Under the pieces are notes generated by a model. The model did no database searches. It was given only the letters and a program-made list of their open reading frames with translations, and was not told the origin of the DNA. The position numbers were made by a program, and so were the translations under genes. Below are positions 1 to 13,420 of a DNA stretch of 64,000 nucleotides, piece after piece. The first letter of the stretch is position 1; the number at the start of each line of letters is the position of its first letter. The DNA is from Platycnemis pennipes (Eukaryota; Arthropoda; Insecta; Odonata; Platycnemididae), in assembly GCA_933228895.1 (NCBI GenBank), contig OW121851.1, positions 126,217,624 to 126,281,623 on the forward strand. The letters run 5' to 3'.

Positions 1-3000
1 CAATACGAATAATTGTTTTAGAAAACATTAAATGAATTACCTCTTGCAATAATTAATACTTTGTTCAATTTTTCTCTTAGTGTTTCATAAATGTTACCCT
101 ATTACTATTTGTTCCTTTCCGCGGATTTGATCCGACAAAGTGAATATGAATTGTACATTTTACTATATTAAATGTTTATTTTCATATCGAAATTAAACCA
201 CCTGGTCATTGTACGTTAAATTTTGTTTAAATCTTCGCTTGCGGCGAGAAAAGAGGGGATTGGGTGGGTTGGGCGGGTTTAAGGCGATCTGGTGGCGGGT
301 TGAGGGTCGAAAAATCTGACATTACTGGTCAGGAGGTGTCTCACAGTGAGGGGGGAGTCGCACCAATCACAATGGGGTTTGATCTTCTCCTTAAAGAGGT
401 AGGAGGGGGTCAGGGCACTGTGCCCCATTCTCACATATGTGATGACATCTTCTTCCCTCCGAGTCCTCCCAACTGAAGGGGGCCACATAGCTATGTCGGC
501 CTTAATTTCGCTTAACTTATTTGTTGTTTGCTGATTCCACGTTTCCCTCCACTGCTGAAGTCATACGTTCCTCAAAACAGCCCTCAGATCCTCCACAGGT
601 ACTTATGCAACGGCAGTGTTGGCCTCTCGCAACGCCTCTTTAGCGGGGGAGTCCGCTGCCCCATTCACTGCTATCCCGACATGTCTAGGAACCAATAAGA
701 ATTCGATTATGGGAATATTATTATTATTCCCTTTCTCTCGAGGGACATTAGGCTACATCTAATATCCTGGACAATGGGGTGCATTGGGGAAAGGCGGGAA
801 ATGGCCTACAGTGCACTCACGGAGTGACTGCAGATTGTCACTCTTTTTCTGGCCCAATTACATTAAAGAAGTTATTGGAAACTATACGTGGTAACATAAT
901 ACCAACTTTCGTGAGAATACTGCTTTGATTTAAATTGTTCTAGTTATCGTTAACCCGGCAGATGTTGAAGGAGAAAGATAGAAATGGGATTTGAACAGCA
1001 GCGCAGTTTTTTTTACTGGATTTGAAGGAGATCCGAGGCTACCATATGCATTTGTCATCATTGTGGGTAGGCATCCGTCAGCTGAATATTTGCGTCCGTA
1101 TAAGATAAGTATGATAGGCAGAGATTTTTTGTAAGATAAATTTTTAAAAGTAATCTCTGCCGACCGTATTATTCACTTATCGCAAGGTTCCCAGGGGTCC
1201 ATGTTGAATTACCTCATCAATTTGGGTCTGTTGGGGATCTTTCCACCGAACGTTGAAGCAAATACCGCCTTACTAATCAAAAACATATGTCATAATCAGG
1301 TCTCACACCATGTTTCTCAGGATAGGGGCCAATATCATTGCCATCACATCAGTCTGATCCCCTTTGTATTCAAATATATCTCACGTTTCTCATTGCAGAT
1401 ATTGCTTACTCAGTTTAGGTAACTTTGGAGAGTTTGAGGACTAATTAGTCAGATTGGTTATCTACTTATGAAAAGGTATCCTTTGAAAGTAGTTAAGTAG
1501 GCGATACGCCAGGCAAACTTGCCAAGATCGGTGCCGAAGATCCGTGGGCACGCTATCAGAAAACTGATTTTTGAGCTAGGTAAATGCTTCCCTTTCTCTA
1601 AAAGGGGGATCTCAGCATATGCTGAGCATCAAAAAATGAGCTTTATAATCGAAAGATTTTTTTTATTTTATTTTATTTTTTAATTAATAAATGGTACTTT
1701 AAAGTAAAATATTGGTTGGTTCTGTTCCCCAACTAGAAGCTATGAAACCATTAAGCAGAAATCAACTAACTCGTTATCATCATCGCCTCTTTTTCATGTT
1801 TATAAATCTATTATGTAAACGCGAGTTGTAGTATTAGTATTTAGGTTGGAGTGCATCGACGGCTAAGGTCATTTTTCACCACTCAACGCCTTATTCGTGC
1901 TGATAATTTGATATTATAAAAAGGATATTTATTAAGGTAAATGTCACATTGGTAAAATAACTTTATACTTTGCAGTAAAATCCATACTTATTAAAAAAAC
2001 GAAAAAATCTTTGCGATGTTGTCTCTGTCATCTCCTATGACTTGTCCTTTTCCTCCCCGGATACCTAGCCTCTCCCGTGCTAACCGATAAACATCACACC
2101 GTCAGGAAATGCTGCACAGTCAAGATAGAGTCGCGTGACAACGTGGTGGAATTTTCACTCCAGTAAAAAGATATGAGTGGGTCAAGACACAATTCTCTAA
2201 TCTTCCGAGTGATGGCGACCTCCTCCCATGTAAATCCAAGTGTACGGATTTGACGCAGAGAAAACGACCCTCCAAAGTCGATCAAACTCAATTTTTTCGA
2301 AGCTGTGACGGACGGATAGCTGAACCAGGATCTTTTCTTTACAATAAAAAGTAGGAGCAAAAAGAGGATCTAGTCTTATCGACTGGAAAGGAAGGATAGA
2401 GGGGGTGTTATGCGTTTGAGGGCGGCGATCAGCGGAAGAAATATTTAACTCGATCCCGAGTCACTCTTTTCATTTCCCACTCCCTCACTTTCCCACTACA
2501 CTCACATAACATCCCCTCCGCTGCCCGGACGCCGATCGTGGAAGAACAAACAGCCCCCGAAATCGCTTCCTGCATTTGCGAAAACGGAACGAGTCCTAAT
2601 TCAAAAGGCAAGCCTCTTTTTTTGTGAGAGAGGAGAAGAGAGTGCCCTCGTCAACGGATTTTTATTTTTTGTTTCCATTTCGCTTTTTGCGTCCATTTAA
2701 CTCACCTCGAATCTTGACCTACCTTTACTCAATCAGGGATTTGGGGGAGGGAGCTCCGCGTTGGACATATCCGCCCTTTACGACTGATCGCTCGGAAGCG
2801 GTTGATGGTGGATGTGTGCATAACGAAAACTTTCAGGCAATGCAAATATCCTTGAGTAGTGCAGTGCCGCATGTTTCCTTGAAAAAAAATTTAACTCCTT
2901 TGAAGCGAAACCGAACGGGAGTTCAACCTCCGGTGGTCAATCTGTTTGATGAAGGGAGTGATTGTCGAGCGCAAAGGCGTGTGGAAATCACACATCACGG

Positions 3001-3519
3001 TAGGCCATTCATTAATTTGTAATCTATGGATTATAATGCCGCCAATTTTCACTTCTAGGCCCTTCCTAGAATATAGAGCACACAAATGGTATGTAGAGGG
3101 TGAAGGTACTTGATCGGGTGAAGTGAACAGCAGCTAGGTTCGACAAATGCTGTATCAAAAGTTTAGCAACGTACCCAAATTGTTGGTAGAATAGGGCTTG
3201 GAGTTATCAAAGTTTAGGCAACATTTCAAGCTAAATCTTGTGCGTAAATTCCATACTGATTGCCTTCCCACATATGTTGAAAACGTATTGAAACTTCTAC
3301 CTTAATATTGTAGGTTGAATCAGAAATATGAAAGTGGAGATATAATTAAATAGAGAGGTTTATAATTTAATTTTTTCGCCTAAAAAAGGGACATATCAAA
3401 TATCGATGAAATTGCCGTGTAGTTAATTAATCAGGATAGGAGTAGATTTAATGCTTTTTCTGCTTCTCTGTATGAGATTTCTGCTTGGGGACATAGCCCC
3501 TGAAAATCGTGGCGGTAAC
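1..3519. other. Non-coding, nothing recognised
   Basis: AT-rich DNA with a more GC-rich stretch at 2450-2990 containing an unassigned 132-codon open frame. That frame has no recognisable domain and skewed composition and is not called a gene. Confidence 0.5.
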
Positions 3520-3600
3520 GCTCCAAGCACTTCATCTAAATTTACATAATATCCTTCAAGTCACCATAAAGGTACGCGGCAGGGGGTAACGTAACCAAAC
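3520..3600 (-). mobile_element. L2/CR1-like LINE 3' terminal unit
   Basis: On the minus strand it reads CCCCCTGCCGCGTACCTTTA, GGTGACTTGAAGGATATTAT and GTAAATTTAGATGAAG, a diverged copy of the terminal unit. Confidence 0.65.
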
Positions 3601-5930
3601 TTTATATGTCATGCTTCAAAGGATTAGTAGCTAAATATTAGTCGTACATTACCATTTTTACAATATGCTAAGATGAAAGTAAGCATGCACAAACATGCTG
3701 TTGACTGGGGTGGCTTAGCGTAACACTAACTTCATTTCAAGCTCAGCCTAATACTTTAGCCTTAAGAAAAGAATGTAAAGTTAAACCGGTAAACTGTATG
3801 CGCCGAAATGCTATGCATTCCCGTTCACTAGATGTAAAGAATCGATTTCACTTCTATGTATACATACTATAATCATTCAAGCCTTTTCTTGAATAATTAT
3901 ACCAAGGAAAAGTATTCACTGCCAGAAAAAAAGTATATTAGTATTTTCCGCAATCAGTTATTAGCTATGCTTCCGTGAAGAATCCGCGAACGACTGAGTC
4001 CGCGATCTCTGAACCTTGATTTCGTGAGGGTCGACTGTGCCCGTCTGAAAGTTTTTGCTGCTACGCCTTATTAAATTTTAAGGTACTCCTACTTCTTAGG
4101 CTATATCGCTCTGTCTAATCTTTCACGATGCGATGCTTACGCATGTACGAGATTAGAACCCGCGATCACTATTTCCCGTCCCGCAATCAATCAACCTGGC
4201 GGACGAGGTCAACTCGCGCTTGATTTTGGCGACTGAAATCAATTTGAAGTGATAGGATCGGGGGAATTGATGTAATATGTCCATTTCTGTAAACTTACGG
4301 AATCAAAAATTTCGTATGATGCTTCTTAATAGCTCATAAAAATAGACTCTTTTGGATATATTCCTAAAACATATGTTAAAACGATAAACGCCGAAATACG
4401 ATTTAAGGCCAACTTTAATTAACATTTCGAAAAAAACCTAAAAGAAGATAATAGAGACATAAGGAAATTTCCCATTCGATAAAAGTAATTCTTAGAGTCA
4501 TCGTTGGAATCGATAAGATCGATGAAGTTGATGAATGTAGTGCTAACGTTTGCGATGAATTTGGATAAGAAGGATAGACTTCTACTTCTTCTTTCTAAAA
4601 CAATCTTGACAAAGGTTTCAAAGCAAAAAATGAGCAAATGAAGAGATCGTTTGATGCAATAATTATGTTTTAAATTCTTAATATTTACAACATTTGAAAG
4701 AAAAAAATATCAATACAACTAATTGGCTATAAATAGTGTAATACAATTTAGAACCTTTACAAAACCACTATAAAAATTACTGGAAATATGAATACAAATG
4801 TGAGAAAAGCATGACTGATGACTCAGATACGTGACCAAAAGAAACTCACTCCAGGAAAACTCCCACACCAGAAGGGAATCAGGGTGGAATGCGTAAAACT
4901 GGGGATTGATGCGTGGTTTTTACTTTCCAGTGAGGTTTTTACTTCCAGAGTATCCTCTGAGGAAATCGTTGCAGAGGCATGGGAAAGGATGCTTTGGTAG
5001 CTCAACTGACTTAAGCACTCGCAATCGCAGGGATCGCGTCCGGACCTATGCTCGTGATTTTTCCTCTGTGGAATTCCTGCACAGCTGAAAGCATGTAACC
5101 AAAGGCAGATTCTTCCGTTTGATCTGGTTCCAGGAAAATAGACTATGGGCCCAAAGAGAGGCGAAGAGGAGGCTACGAGGCAGCTCTTGTGCAGAGGGTA
5201 AACTCTCATATTGAGAGTTCCGATCCAGAGACAGAGAGAGAGGCAGGCCTCTGTCGTTCTCTCTCGAGGATCCTCAAGGGGAAGGCTACCTGTGATTCGC
5301 GTCTCTCGTCGTCGTGGGTAAGCAAAATGCGAAGCAGAACGACAGCGCAAAGTTCGTCTCCCTTCACTCTCGCTTCTCCGCTCGCTGCGGATGGAGAGAG
5401 ACAGCTCCGAGATGAAAAGAGAGAGACTTGATAAAAAGAGAAAGGCAAACCAGCAAAAGGCTTCCGCCTACTCCCTCGAACGGACCCGTCCCGCTGGCAT
5501 GAAGCGGAAACAAATCCGGTCGTTTCTTGTGCCTTACACAGTCGGAGTTGGAAAACATAACGAATCATATTCAATCGATGTTTGAAATGCACCCTCAACT
5601 ATATAAATAGCGATATATCGGTAGTGATATACAGGTAATTATAGCTGGGTATAAAATTATCACAATGACCCGAATTTTAATATAATGTCCTTTAGTTCCG
5701 CATACTTCTTACCTCTCAGTTTGCTATCTAAGCCAACCGTTCTTCTCCTCCCTCTTTCTCGCTTACCCAACTCTTAGAAAACCTCTTACGCTTAGAAAAA
5801 TATAAATATTTTTGTTAAAATATACTTTTTAGAGATTTTTTTCATGAGTGGTGTGCATTTTAAAGGTTTTTTCTTCCCTTGTAATGATACAAATAACGTT
5901 GCTTTTTCACATAGCAAAAATCCATTAAAA
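3601..5930. other. Non-coding with a CpG-rich block at 4990-5560
   Basis: Mostly AT-rich. The block at 4990-5560 is GC- and CpG-rich with GAGA-type runs and overlapping open frames on both strands, none with a recognisable domain. It could be an unannotated promoter or 5' exon. Confidence 0.4.
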
Positions 5931-5977
5931 TAAGGCGACCTAGGTTTCGACGAAGCTCGTCTTCATCAGGTTGCCTT
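5931..5977 (-). ncRNA. Hammerhead-ribozyme-like motif, most complete
   Basis: On the minus strand: AAGGC, AAC, CTGATGA, A, stem II GACGA-GCT-TCGTC (five perfect pairs), GAAA, then CCTAGGTC with GTC cleavage triplet, and GCCTT, which pairs with AAGGC as stem I. Every conserved core base is intact. The palindromic ACCTAGGT-like stem III again lacks a loop. Confidence 0.7.
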
Positions 5978-6184
5978 CCCGCATCAAAAATAATTGTATC
6001 CTCTTTATTAAGTAAATCTGCGCTACCTAACAATGGAAACTCTTATAAAATATTCCTATTATCCTTCCATAAGTGAAATTAAATAAGGTGCATAAGTGTA
6101 AAAAACAGCGAAGTTTTTTGAAAGCACAGAATATATCACTCTCTTATTAGAAAGGCTTATTTGTGAAACCCTTGAGACTAAGAG

Positions 6185-6380
6185 ATTGTTCTCAAGATTA
6201 CAGTTAACCTGAAAGGTTAAAATTATACTGATTTGTATCTGATGCTATTAGTATTATCAGTTTTCTACTGATGAAGGTAGGTGTAAATGGAAATCCAATT
6301 GTTCCCACGACCACTGCATTTCATTTGATGCCTTCTTCAGTCCATCATACTTACTGTCTGACTCTAGAGGAACTCCCTTC
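6185..6380 (-). repeat. Dispersed repeat, copy 1 (RTE-like 3' end?)
   Basis: ATTATCAGTTTTCTACTGAT, GTAAATGGAAATCCAATTGT, TCCCACGACCACTGCATTTC and CTTCTTCAGTCCATCATACT recur at 17.5 kb. On the minus strand the coding-like SKYDGLKKASNEMQWSWEQL resembles the end of an RTE ORF. Confidence 0.5.
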
Positions 6381-6604
6381 TTTCGATATTGCCAAGCTAA
6401 CCATCGCCTATAGTTTGAAATGGGTCGTATAATATAATAGGTTGCGAACTTCCTTAGTAGCATGTGTTCATTCGAATTTCTCATTAAGCGTGGCGCGAAT
6501 TGCAAATAATTAATTAAACACGTCGTTGATGCAGAGTGAATATATATATTCAATCGTAGTACAATTCCTAAAAACATATTTCCAACATAATATATTTTTA
6601 ACAC

Positions 6605-9600
6605 ATTTTTCAGTTATGAAATTGAAGTATTAAAGTGTTTGTCATTCAAAATGATCAACCAAGTACTATAAACATCCTCTATCACATACGCCCTTGCTGT
6701 GGCATGCAAGTACCCTTTATGTAGTTCATTACAAATGTCATCATCCAGGATTAGTCTTTGCATCTTTAAGGTTTTCACGCTGTTCCCATGTAAAAACCTA
6801 TGTACTTCTTTATAGAACGGGAAAATTTAGCCTGATTGCTCGAATACTTGCACATGCAAACAAATCTTAGTAATAGATTTATATTGCGAATTGGTTTTTT
6901 TAAACTAGGCATAAGCTATATTCCCTATTTACATACTTTTTTCAATTTCACGTTCTTTCTTTTTTCAGTGTCCCAATCATATTCAGTATCAGATATAATC
7001 AGTATCCCCTAACGATGCTAACTTTTTTGAAAAAATCATGTCAAAATTTACCATTTTCCCCCTAAATTAAGGCGGGCAATGACCCAAATAAAAGCTGATA
7101 TCATATAAATGTAGATCAAGAAGCAATTTCTACATTGGGGAATTTAAAGCAGTATGAAAGAGGAGAGTGCGTTGAATAAATCTCTTATATTTGGGATATA
7201 TTTCAGATAACTGCCTCAACCTTTAGGATGAATATCTATTGCTAGCTTCCTTTTCGGATCAATCTTAACTCAAGTTGACTAGTAAGCAGAGTAAACAGAT
7301 GAGAAAAGAAGATGACATCACTTGAAAGCAAGAATTTTAGAAAATTGTCGTATAGCGAAAGGAAAATGAGGGATTTTCAAGATAAAGATAATATTACAGT
7401 CAGGGAACTTATTTAATTCAAGATGCTCTAAATTAAATTAAAGTATCAATTAATGAAATGAAAAAATATTTATTTGCTTATTTTAAGCACACTACTGTGA
7501 CGTGAATAAATGCACATTCAAAACAATTATTTATTATATTTTACTTAAATAAATTTCGCCTGTTTGGTGGGGGGTATCTAAATCGTATTCCCGGATAAAA
7601 TGTATTTTAAGGTTGTATTTAGTGAAAAATTGCAATTGTTTTCATCAATAAATGTTTCATGTTGTAGCTGGAACAACGGGAGGATTATAAAATGCGTAGT
7701 TCTTCCTTGTATGTACCATGTTTACTGAATGAATGAATCTGAGGTAGAGATGAGATGAATTCTGAACAGCTCCTCTCCTTCACCATATTGTGTATGAAGT
7801 GTCGAGAATGGAGCAAGTAGAAAATAATGGCAAAAGGGAGGATTTTTCAATAAATTACGGATGCAACATTTTTGTGCTTCAGCGAATGCTACCGTACAGG
7901 GCAGAATCAAATGAGATTGCTCGCTTGTTACTTGGCATATCGGCGGCGATACCCGGGACGAAAGCCTTCGTTCGTTTCTCATTATGGCCCTTTGAAGTGG
8001 ATTTTTCATATTCGTATCTATGAATTTCGTTCGTCCTTTGACTCTTCCTGCACCGCTGCCGCGCTTCACGGCGGGCGTTAGTCCTTTGCATCTGCAAGCT
8101 TCTCTGCCTTTGATCGTCAGCACCGCCCTCACGTTGGACGACTTTCACAGCGTGAAAATTGGATATGTGTGCGATCGCGGAACACCTAGCTCGTAGCCGC
8201 AGAAAGACCAGGGTATCCTTATTTTTTTCTGCTTTTTCTGTGGAGATTCATTTTTCATTTGAGTCGCAGAAAAATCTAGTGTACCGTGTACACAAGGATG
8301 TATGATAGGGAGTGACTATAAACCGTGCATGCATCATCGACGGGAAATAAATCATTTCACTTCTGAATACCCAACACTATTAAATATAAAATTTACCAAT
8401 TGAACACGAAATTATTATTATGTTGTATATTCTACAACTTCTTTTTGCCGACCATATTTACGGCCTACAATGTCGTTTTCAAGGTATATTTCATATTTGT
8501 AGCGTTCGGCAAAGTGAAAACCAAAACTTTTAAAAACATATTGGAACACGATTTATTCGCATGCAATACAACTTTCTTGCTCAAACTATAATATAACCAG
8601 GTATATTACACCTAAAATTTATGCAAATATTTACTTCGCGTGCCACACATTCAGAGATGAGTAAAAAGTTTAGTAGTCTTTAAGTTTCAAATGCAATCAA
8701 GCGGTTAATTCAGGGAAAACGGGCTTATTTGAATTAATTTTCCGCATTCAGTCAAATGTAGAGTACCTACCTACCTACAGATTAAATCCTGAAGAGCAAG
8801 ATCTTTGCAGGCGCCAACTTCTGCACGAGCCAACCTCCACTCTCCTCCTCGCAATTTAATATTCATCGCCCAAAGAGACATTTAAATTGCCCTTTCCCGC
8901 TACATTTGCTCTCTACTTTTTCACTTGAATTATTAGTTGAGACCTTCGCCGTATCAGGCATCCCGCCGCCGTCTAGTCCATTAATATCATGAACCTATGA
9001 TGCCGTGGTGATTTTATCGAGAGAGAATTATTCTCAACCTCCCAAGGTTTATCAGGCGGTATTTCCCACGCCGATCCTTCATCTGAATGCAAATCAGAGA
9101 AACTTTTCCGGGACTACTTCCCGTATACTCGCAAATAGACCTGTGCTACGTAATTTTTGTTTAGTTTCAATGAGGAGTCGGGAATAAAAATGCTTGCAAT
9201 TCTTGCTAATAGAAATTTTTTTACTTCACAATTACTGCATATTTTTTTACTGTCACTTTTCCTGGAATATTCCAACTGGGGCGGAGGATGTGATTCCAAA
9301 TTATATAGAATAAATTTGCATTCATGACTCAATGTTGCCGCGATAACGAAGACTTCACAACCAGCGGTATTATTCTTGAAAAAAATTCCAAAAAATAAAA
9401 TTCATTTCCCTTCAGGAACTTAGAGATTCACTGGATTTCCACAGAGTTATTTAATTCAAAATCCAATTTCGCCACATTCCATCCAAAAAGGAATGTGGCG
9501 AGAAAATTGATAAATTATTCATTTGACTACAAGAAAGCAATCAGAAATTACTGAGATTAAATCCGTATCATAAAGGGTGTTAAAATAACTTTAATAGACG

Positions 9601-10094
9601 TCCAAATTTATTCGCGATGGGATGACACTCCTCGCATCATCGTCGAATCCAGTTATTTTTACCAATAATAACAAATATTATCCGTATTTTAGGTTATTAA
9701 TTATGCATAGTCGTGCACATCTTGGAGTCGACATAGATTCACTTGATAATCAATTCACTAATGCCTCATTTACTCATAATTGACAGAAACAATTTTCCCA
9801 AAATATGTAGAGGTGAAATCTACCCCAAAAGAAATCTGTAAAAATTCCAATGCGAATGTTGATGTATCAAACTACTTGGGGTATTTTTATTTACACAAGA
9901 ATATTGCTACATTATGTGTCTACAGAGATTGCGCGTCTCCATCAGTCAACAAGTCATGTGAAAGGAAAGGAATGTAGAGTTTTGCTCGTTTTCATCATGC
10001 CAACGTGATTCCAAATGAACAGCACTTCGTTTTATTGCTTAATTATGTCACTTCATATATTTTCATTGTGTTAAAATGGTGCTCGTCTCGCAGG
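6605..10094. other. Non-coding, nothing recognised apart from short hairpin
   Basis: AT-rich, with a more GC-rich patch at 7900-8210 and several ACCT repeats near 8766. No domains or clear repeats were recognised. Confidence 0.45.
9464..9512. repeat. Short hairpin
   Basis: CGCCACATTCC (9470-9480) and GGAATGTGGCG (9490-9500) form a perfect 11-base stem, with weaker extension outwards. Confidence 0.7.
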
Positions 10095-10417
10095 ATGGTC
10101 GATGTACGGTATTTTCTTCGCATGATAAATGGATTCCCCCTAGTTGATACAATTTGAAATGTTTTTCTCCCATCCAACAGTAGTAAACCATGATACCTAG
10201 GCTTCATAATAACTGGATAAGCAAGTGCAATATAGGTAGTTTTGGAAGGAAAGTAAAATTTGTAGTGTGTGCCCTGCATGATAGTCTGAGTAATCTCCCA
10301 TTCCGTAGTACGTATGTGTAAACATTAGTACATTAATGTAGGGCATGTTCCGGGATTATTCACCCCATACCACACACCCTTGTGGCGGCTTTCAGGGTAT
10401 TATGTAGATGTAGATAA
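10095..10417 (+). mobile_element. L2/CR1-like LINE 3' end, subfamily B
   Basis: The last 75 bases are the usual terminal unit (ATACCACACACCCTTGTGG, GTATTATGTAGATGTAG). The 240 bases before it (GGATTCCCCCTAGTTGATAC, GCATGATAGTCTGAGTAATC, GTGTAAACATTAGTACATTA) differ from the 34.7-kb parent but match 31425-31670, defining a second 3' UTR subfamily. Confidence 0.75.
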
Positions 10418-10427
10418 ATGAGCCCAT

Positions 10428-10525
10428 ATGCTGAGATTGGCCGATAGAGGAAGCAAATTGGAGTGCAGAGTCAAACCAATCTTAAGATTGATGGCACGAG
10501 CTGATGATCATGATGCTCGTTAATA
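10428..10525 (+). mobile_element. Short RTE 3' tail remnant
   Basis: GAGATTGGCCGATAGAGGAA followed by a TCAAACCAATCTTAAGATTG stretch and a GATGATCATGATG tail matches the last 100 bases of the RTE family. Confidence 0.65.
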
Positions 10526-10539
10526 ATTTGCCGCTCATT

Positions 10540-11520
10540 GGAGGGGGATTTCATCGCGAGCACAGACCCGGAGATGTCTTTTTTGCGAGTCGACCGCTGT
10601 CCTTAATGATTTGCCGGAGCCGCTGCGTCTCCTCACCGTGTCAGCTCAGGAGTGAGCGATAGCGCTCGGGCTCATGCACAACATGTCAGGCGTTCGCTCA
10701 TGTACATGCTATGTCGACACATGGCAACGTGGTGGCGTGCGCGGGGATCGATCTCAGTGGAGAAGAGGGAGTGGGAGAGAAAGCAGGGAGACCCTCTCGA
10801 GGAACAAGGCGAGTGAAGGGCTTAAGGACGCAAGAGGGCGACGTAGTGGGGAGGGAGGAAAAAATCGCAGGTTGAGGGGAACGGGAAATGGAGAAAGAAA
10901 GGGGTGAGTTTCGCGAATTTTTTTTTACCTCCAATGGGAACATTATTTCTTTTTATTTTTTTTTTCAACATTTGCATTTCTTCCGCAAGGGAGGGGGTGG
11001 GGGGAGGGAAGGAGTAGAATGCAACCTCACCCTTCGCTCGGAGTCCTCGGCTCGATGCGTAGTCCGAGTGTGTACCGCGCGCGCGTGCATTCTGGGGGAG
11101 GGGGAGCACTTTTTGGTGAAGGGGAGGAAAAAAAGGGTGGGTCTCGCCCCCTCCCTCCCACCACCAGCCCCCCCTAAGCCCTTCAGAATGTGTGAAGACG
11201 ACGGTACAATGTGGTGTACGTGTGTGTGTGTGTGTGAGAGAGAGAGTGAGTGTTCGTCTTTTTAATAAATACCTTTCGTATTTTTTCTCCCCTCCACCCC
11301 CATACCCGTTTCGCTATTATTTTTTTTAGGGTAAAAGGGCTTGCAGGGGGAGAGAAGTGCGTGGTTCCATTATTGTATGACTGCACGGAGCTCAGCTCTC
11401 TCCCGTACACCCCCTCCTCTCGTCCTCCTGAGGACCCTCCTCCACCTCTTTGCCAGCCCACTTACTCATCTCCTTCACCCCCACACTGTCTCCCACAACC
11501 CTCCCCAGTGCTGCCAAATT
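10540..11520. other. CpG- and purine-rich island
   Basis: High GC with GA-rich (10740-10910), G-rich (10990-11120) and C-rich (11140-11500) runs and a microsatellite, very unlike its AT-rich surroundings. Open frames here are compositional, without domains. It may be a promoter or enhancer of a gene outside the window. Confidence 0.4.
11217..11252 (+). repeat. TG/AG microsatellite
   Basis: A run of (TG)n changes to (AG)n inside a G- and C-rich stretch. Confidence 0.9.
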
Positions 11521-11686
11521 TGATGATTTCCGCCACTAACACCGGCTGTATTTGATATTGGCGTAAAATATCCGAGTATCCGTCTCACATGGCCATAGTC
11601 TGACATGAATCTGGATTTGAACCGGCTTCGTTTCCTAGGTGGCATTATTCATCTTAACAGCAAAACGGTTAATATAATTACTATGA

Positions 11687-11717
11687 AGAATGTTCAACGA
11701 TACTGCATCATCTTCAG
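11687..11717 (-). ncRNA. Decayed hammerhead-like motif
   Basis: On the minus strand CTGAAGA, a GATGCAGTATC hairpin-like stretch and TTGAACA. The CUGANGA box is intact while the GAAA box is reduced to GAAC. Confidence 0.35.
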
Positions 11718-11720
11718 GTC

Positions 11721-12660
11721 TTAAGGAGGTTCCACCGTAACTCCGCGGTTCAAAATCCCGTAAAAGAGCTACGTTATTTAATGAATAAATACCTATCCAG
11801 AAAAACACCTATATGGAAAATTATCTATAGGGTAATAACGCATACACAATAATTGTATGAGTATGCTATTATATAGCGCGTTGCAGTTGCATTCTAGTTT
11901 TTACAAGTTCTTTTAGGAACTTGACTTAGGAACATGACTGACGTGTGGTTGCCACGTTAAATTTATAAAGTGAGAATACATGCTCAATCCCGCTAATACC
12001 TATTCTAAAATAGGTTAAATATTTTCTTACTTAGTTTTAAACTATACCCTTGCAAATACAACTTGTTTTGAATTTAATTAACATTGATATTTTTGAAAAC
12101 TGTTTGGCAACAAAGACGCTACTACCATTTGGAAGCATTGGTATTGAATACACATGTCAATAACCGATGAAATATTTAAATTAGGTACAAAATATAAGAA
12201 GGACCTTGGTAAGGTATATTCCTTAATTAAGTTAGTAAATAAACTTGTAAGCACCTTCCGTCACAGGTACAGTTACCTATGATAACAACATACTGTAGCG
12301 CCACTTTCATGTAACTTAGGCTTTTCTGCTTTTTTTCCAACAAATATTTGTTAATATCAATGTTTAAGTGTGGTAATTCGAGCACTTTTTTACAATGCTA
12401 AATTCTAAATAAAATTGCGCATCTTATATTAGTTTTTCGTCCAAACAATATTTCTCTTGACATTATTAATCTGCAAATTTTACTGCAAGAGCCATGCTCT
12501 GCCGTATAACCACGTATAAAATAGCTGATTTTCAACGTTTTTTTCTTCAAATATATGATGGAAAGGCCTCATCATTTTATTGCCAATCGATAGAAGGGCC
12601 AAAAAATTGTGTGTTCTGAAATTTTCAGAAAAATGGCATCTACTACATAATTCGGTGGAG
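11721..12660. other. AT-rich spacer
   Basis: No coding sequence or clear repeat recognised. Confidence 0.45.
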
Positions 12661-12664
12661 TCTC

Positions 12665-12717
12665 TTTAATACCACCTGAAGATCTTGCAGTGTCACCGAA
12701 ACCTCGGTCGTATTGAA
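12665..12717 (+). ncRNA. Hammerhead-ribozyme-like motif
   Basis: TTTAATAC, CAC, CTGAAGA (fits CUGANGA), a degenerate stem II, GAAA, CCTCGGTC with GTC triplet, then GTATTGAA, which pairs with TTTAATAC over eight positions including one G-U. Stem II is no longer complementary. Confidence 0.55.
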
Positions 12718-13129
12718 TTTGTCCTTTAAACTGTGTTAAATCACAATTTTCTTTCTTCTTTGCCAAGTGTAGTACATGTCTGGTGTCACCTCCTAACACA
12801 ATCCTTTGCGATGACATACAAGATACCTAAAATAGGTATCAACATTTGCATTTCCCACGGTGAAATAAACGTATATCATGTCTTGCATAAGATGTTCTTG
12901 TACTGTTTAAGATATTGTATAAGACTGTTCTCACGCCTTGTACATCGCGTCTTGTTTAAGGCGTTTGAAGTGCCTGTCCCGTATGATGCCTACAGAGTAC
13001 ACTGCTAGCCGTAACGATAGTGTACGACAGGGGGCAGGCAAATACTAACCCTATTTGCCCTACGTACATGCAACTAATAGGTACAATACTTCTTTATAAG
13101 AGAAAACATGTTATTGATGCATCATATTT

Positions 13130-13420
13130 GCATGGTGAACCTAATTTTTACGTACGAAGTAGATATAATAATATTGAATATGATAATAAAAGAAATGGTT
13201 GGCGAGTTTACATTGTGGAAGATAGTTTTCATTTAAAAAAATGAAAAACTTAGTTCTTTTCCACCAATATATTTAAACAAAAGAACTAAGTGTTTTCATT
13301 TTTTAAAATGAATATAATTATATTCAATTTGTTCAGTAATTTTCAATTTGTTCAGTAATTTGTTCAGTAAATGGTGAATCTAATTGTTACCTACGAAGTA
13401 GATATAATAATATTCAATTT
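13130..13420. repeat. Fold-back flanked by a 50-base duplication
   Basis: The inverted arms 13230-13260 and 13279-13310 (about 29 of 32 matching; CTTAGTTCTTTT / AAAAGAACTAAG) sit between two copies of ATGGTGAAYCTAATT...ACGAAGTAGATATAATAATA (13130-13178 and 13369-13419). CAATTTGTTCAGTAAT also repeats at 13325-13365. Confidence 0.7.

Noticed and set aside
2624..3022. 132-codon plus-strand open frame as a gene
   Set aside because: No recognisable domain, no splice context, low-complexity start.
4823..5350. 175-codon minus-strand open frame as a gene
   Set aside because: No domain, overlapping open frames on both strands, composition explains it.
9464..9512. Rho-independent terminator
   Set aside because: The hairpin lacks a T-run and the DNA is eukaryotic.
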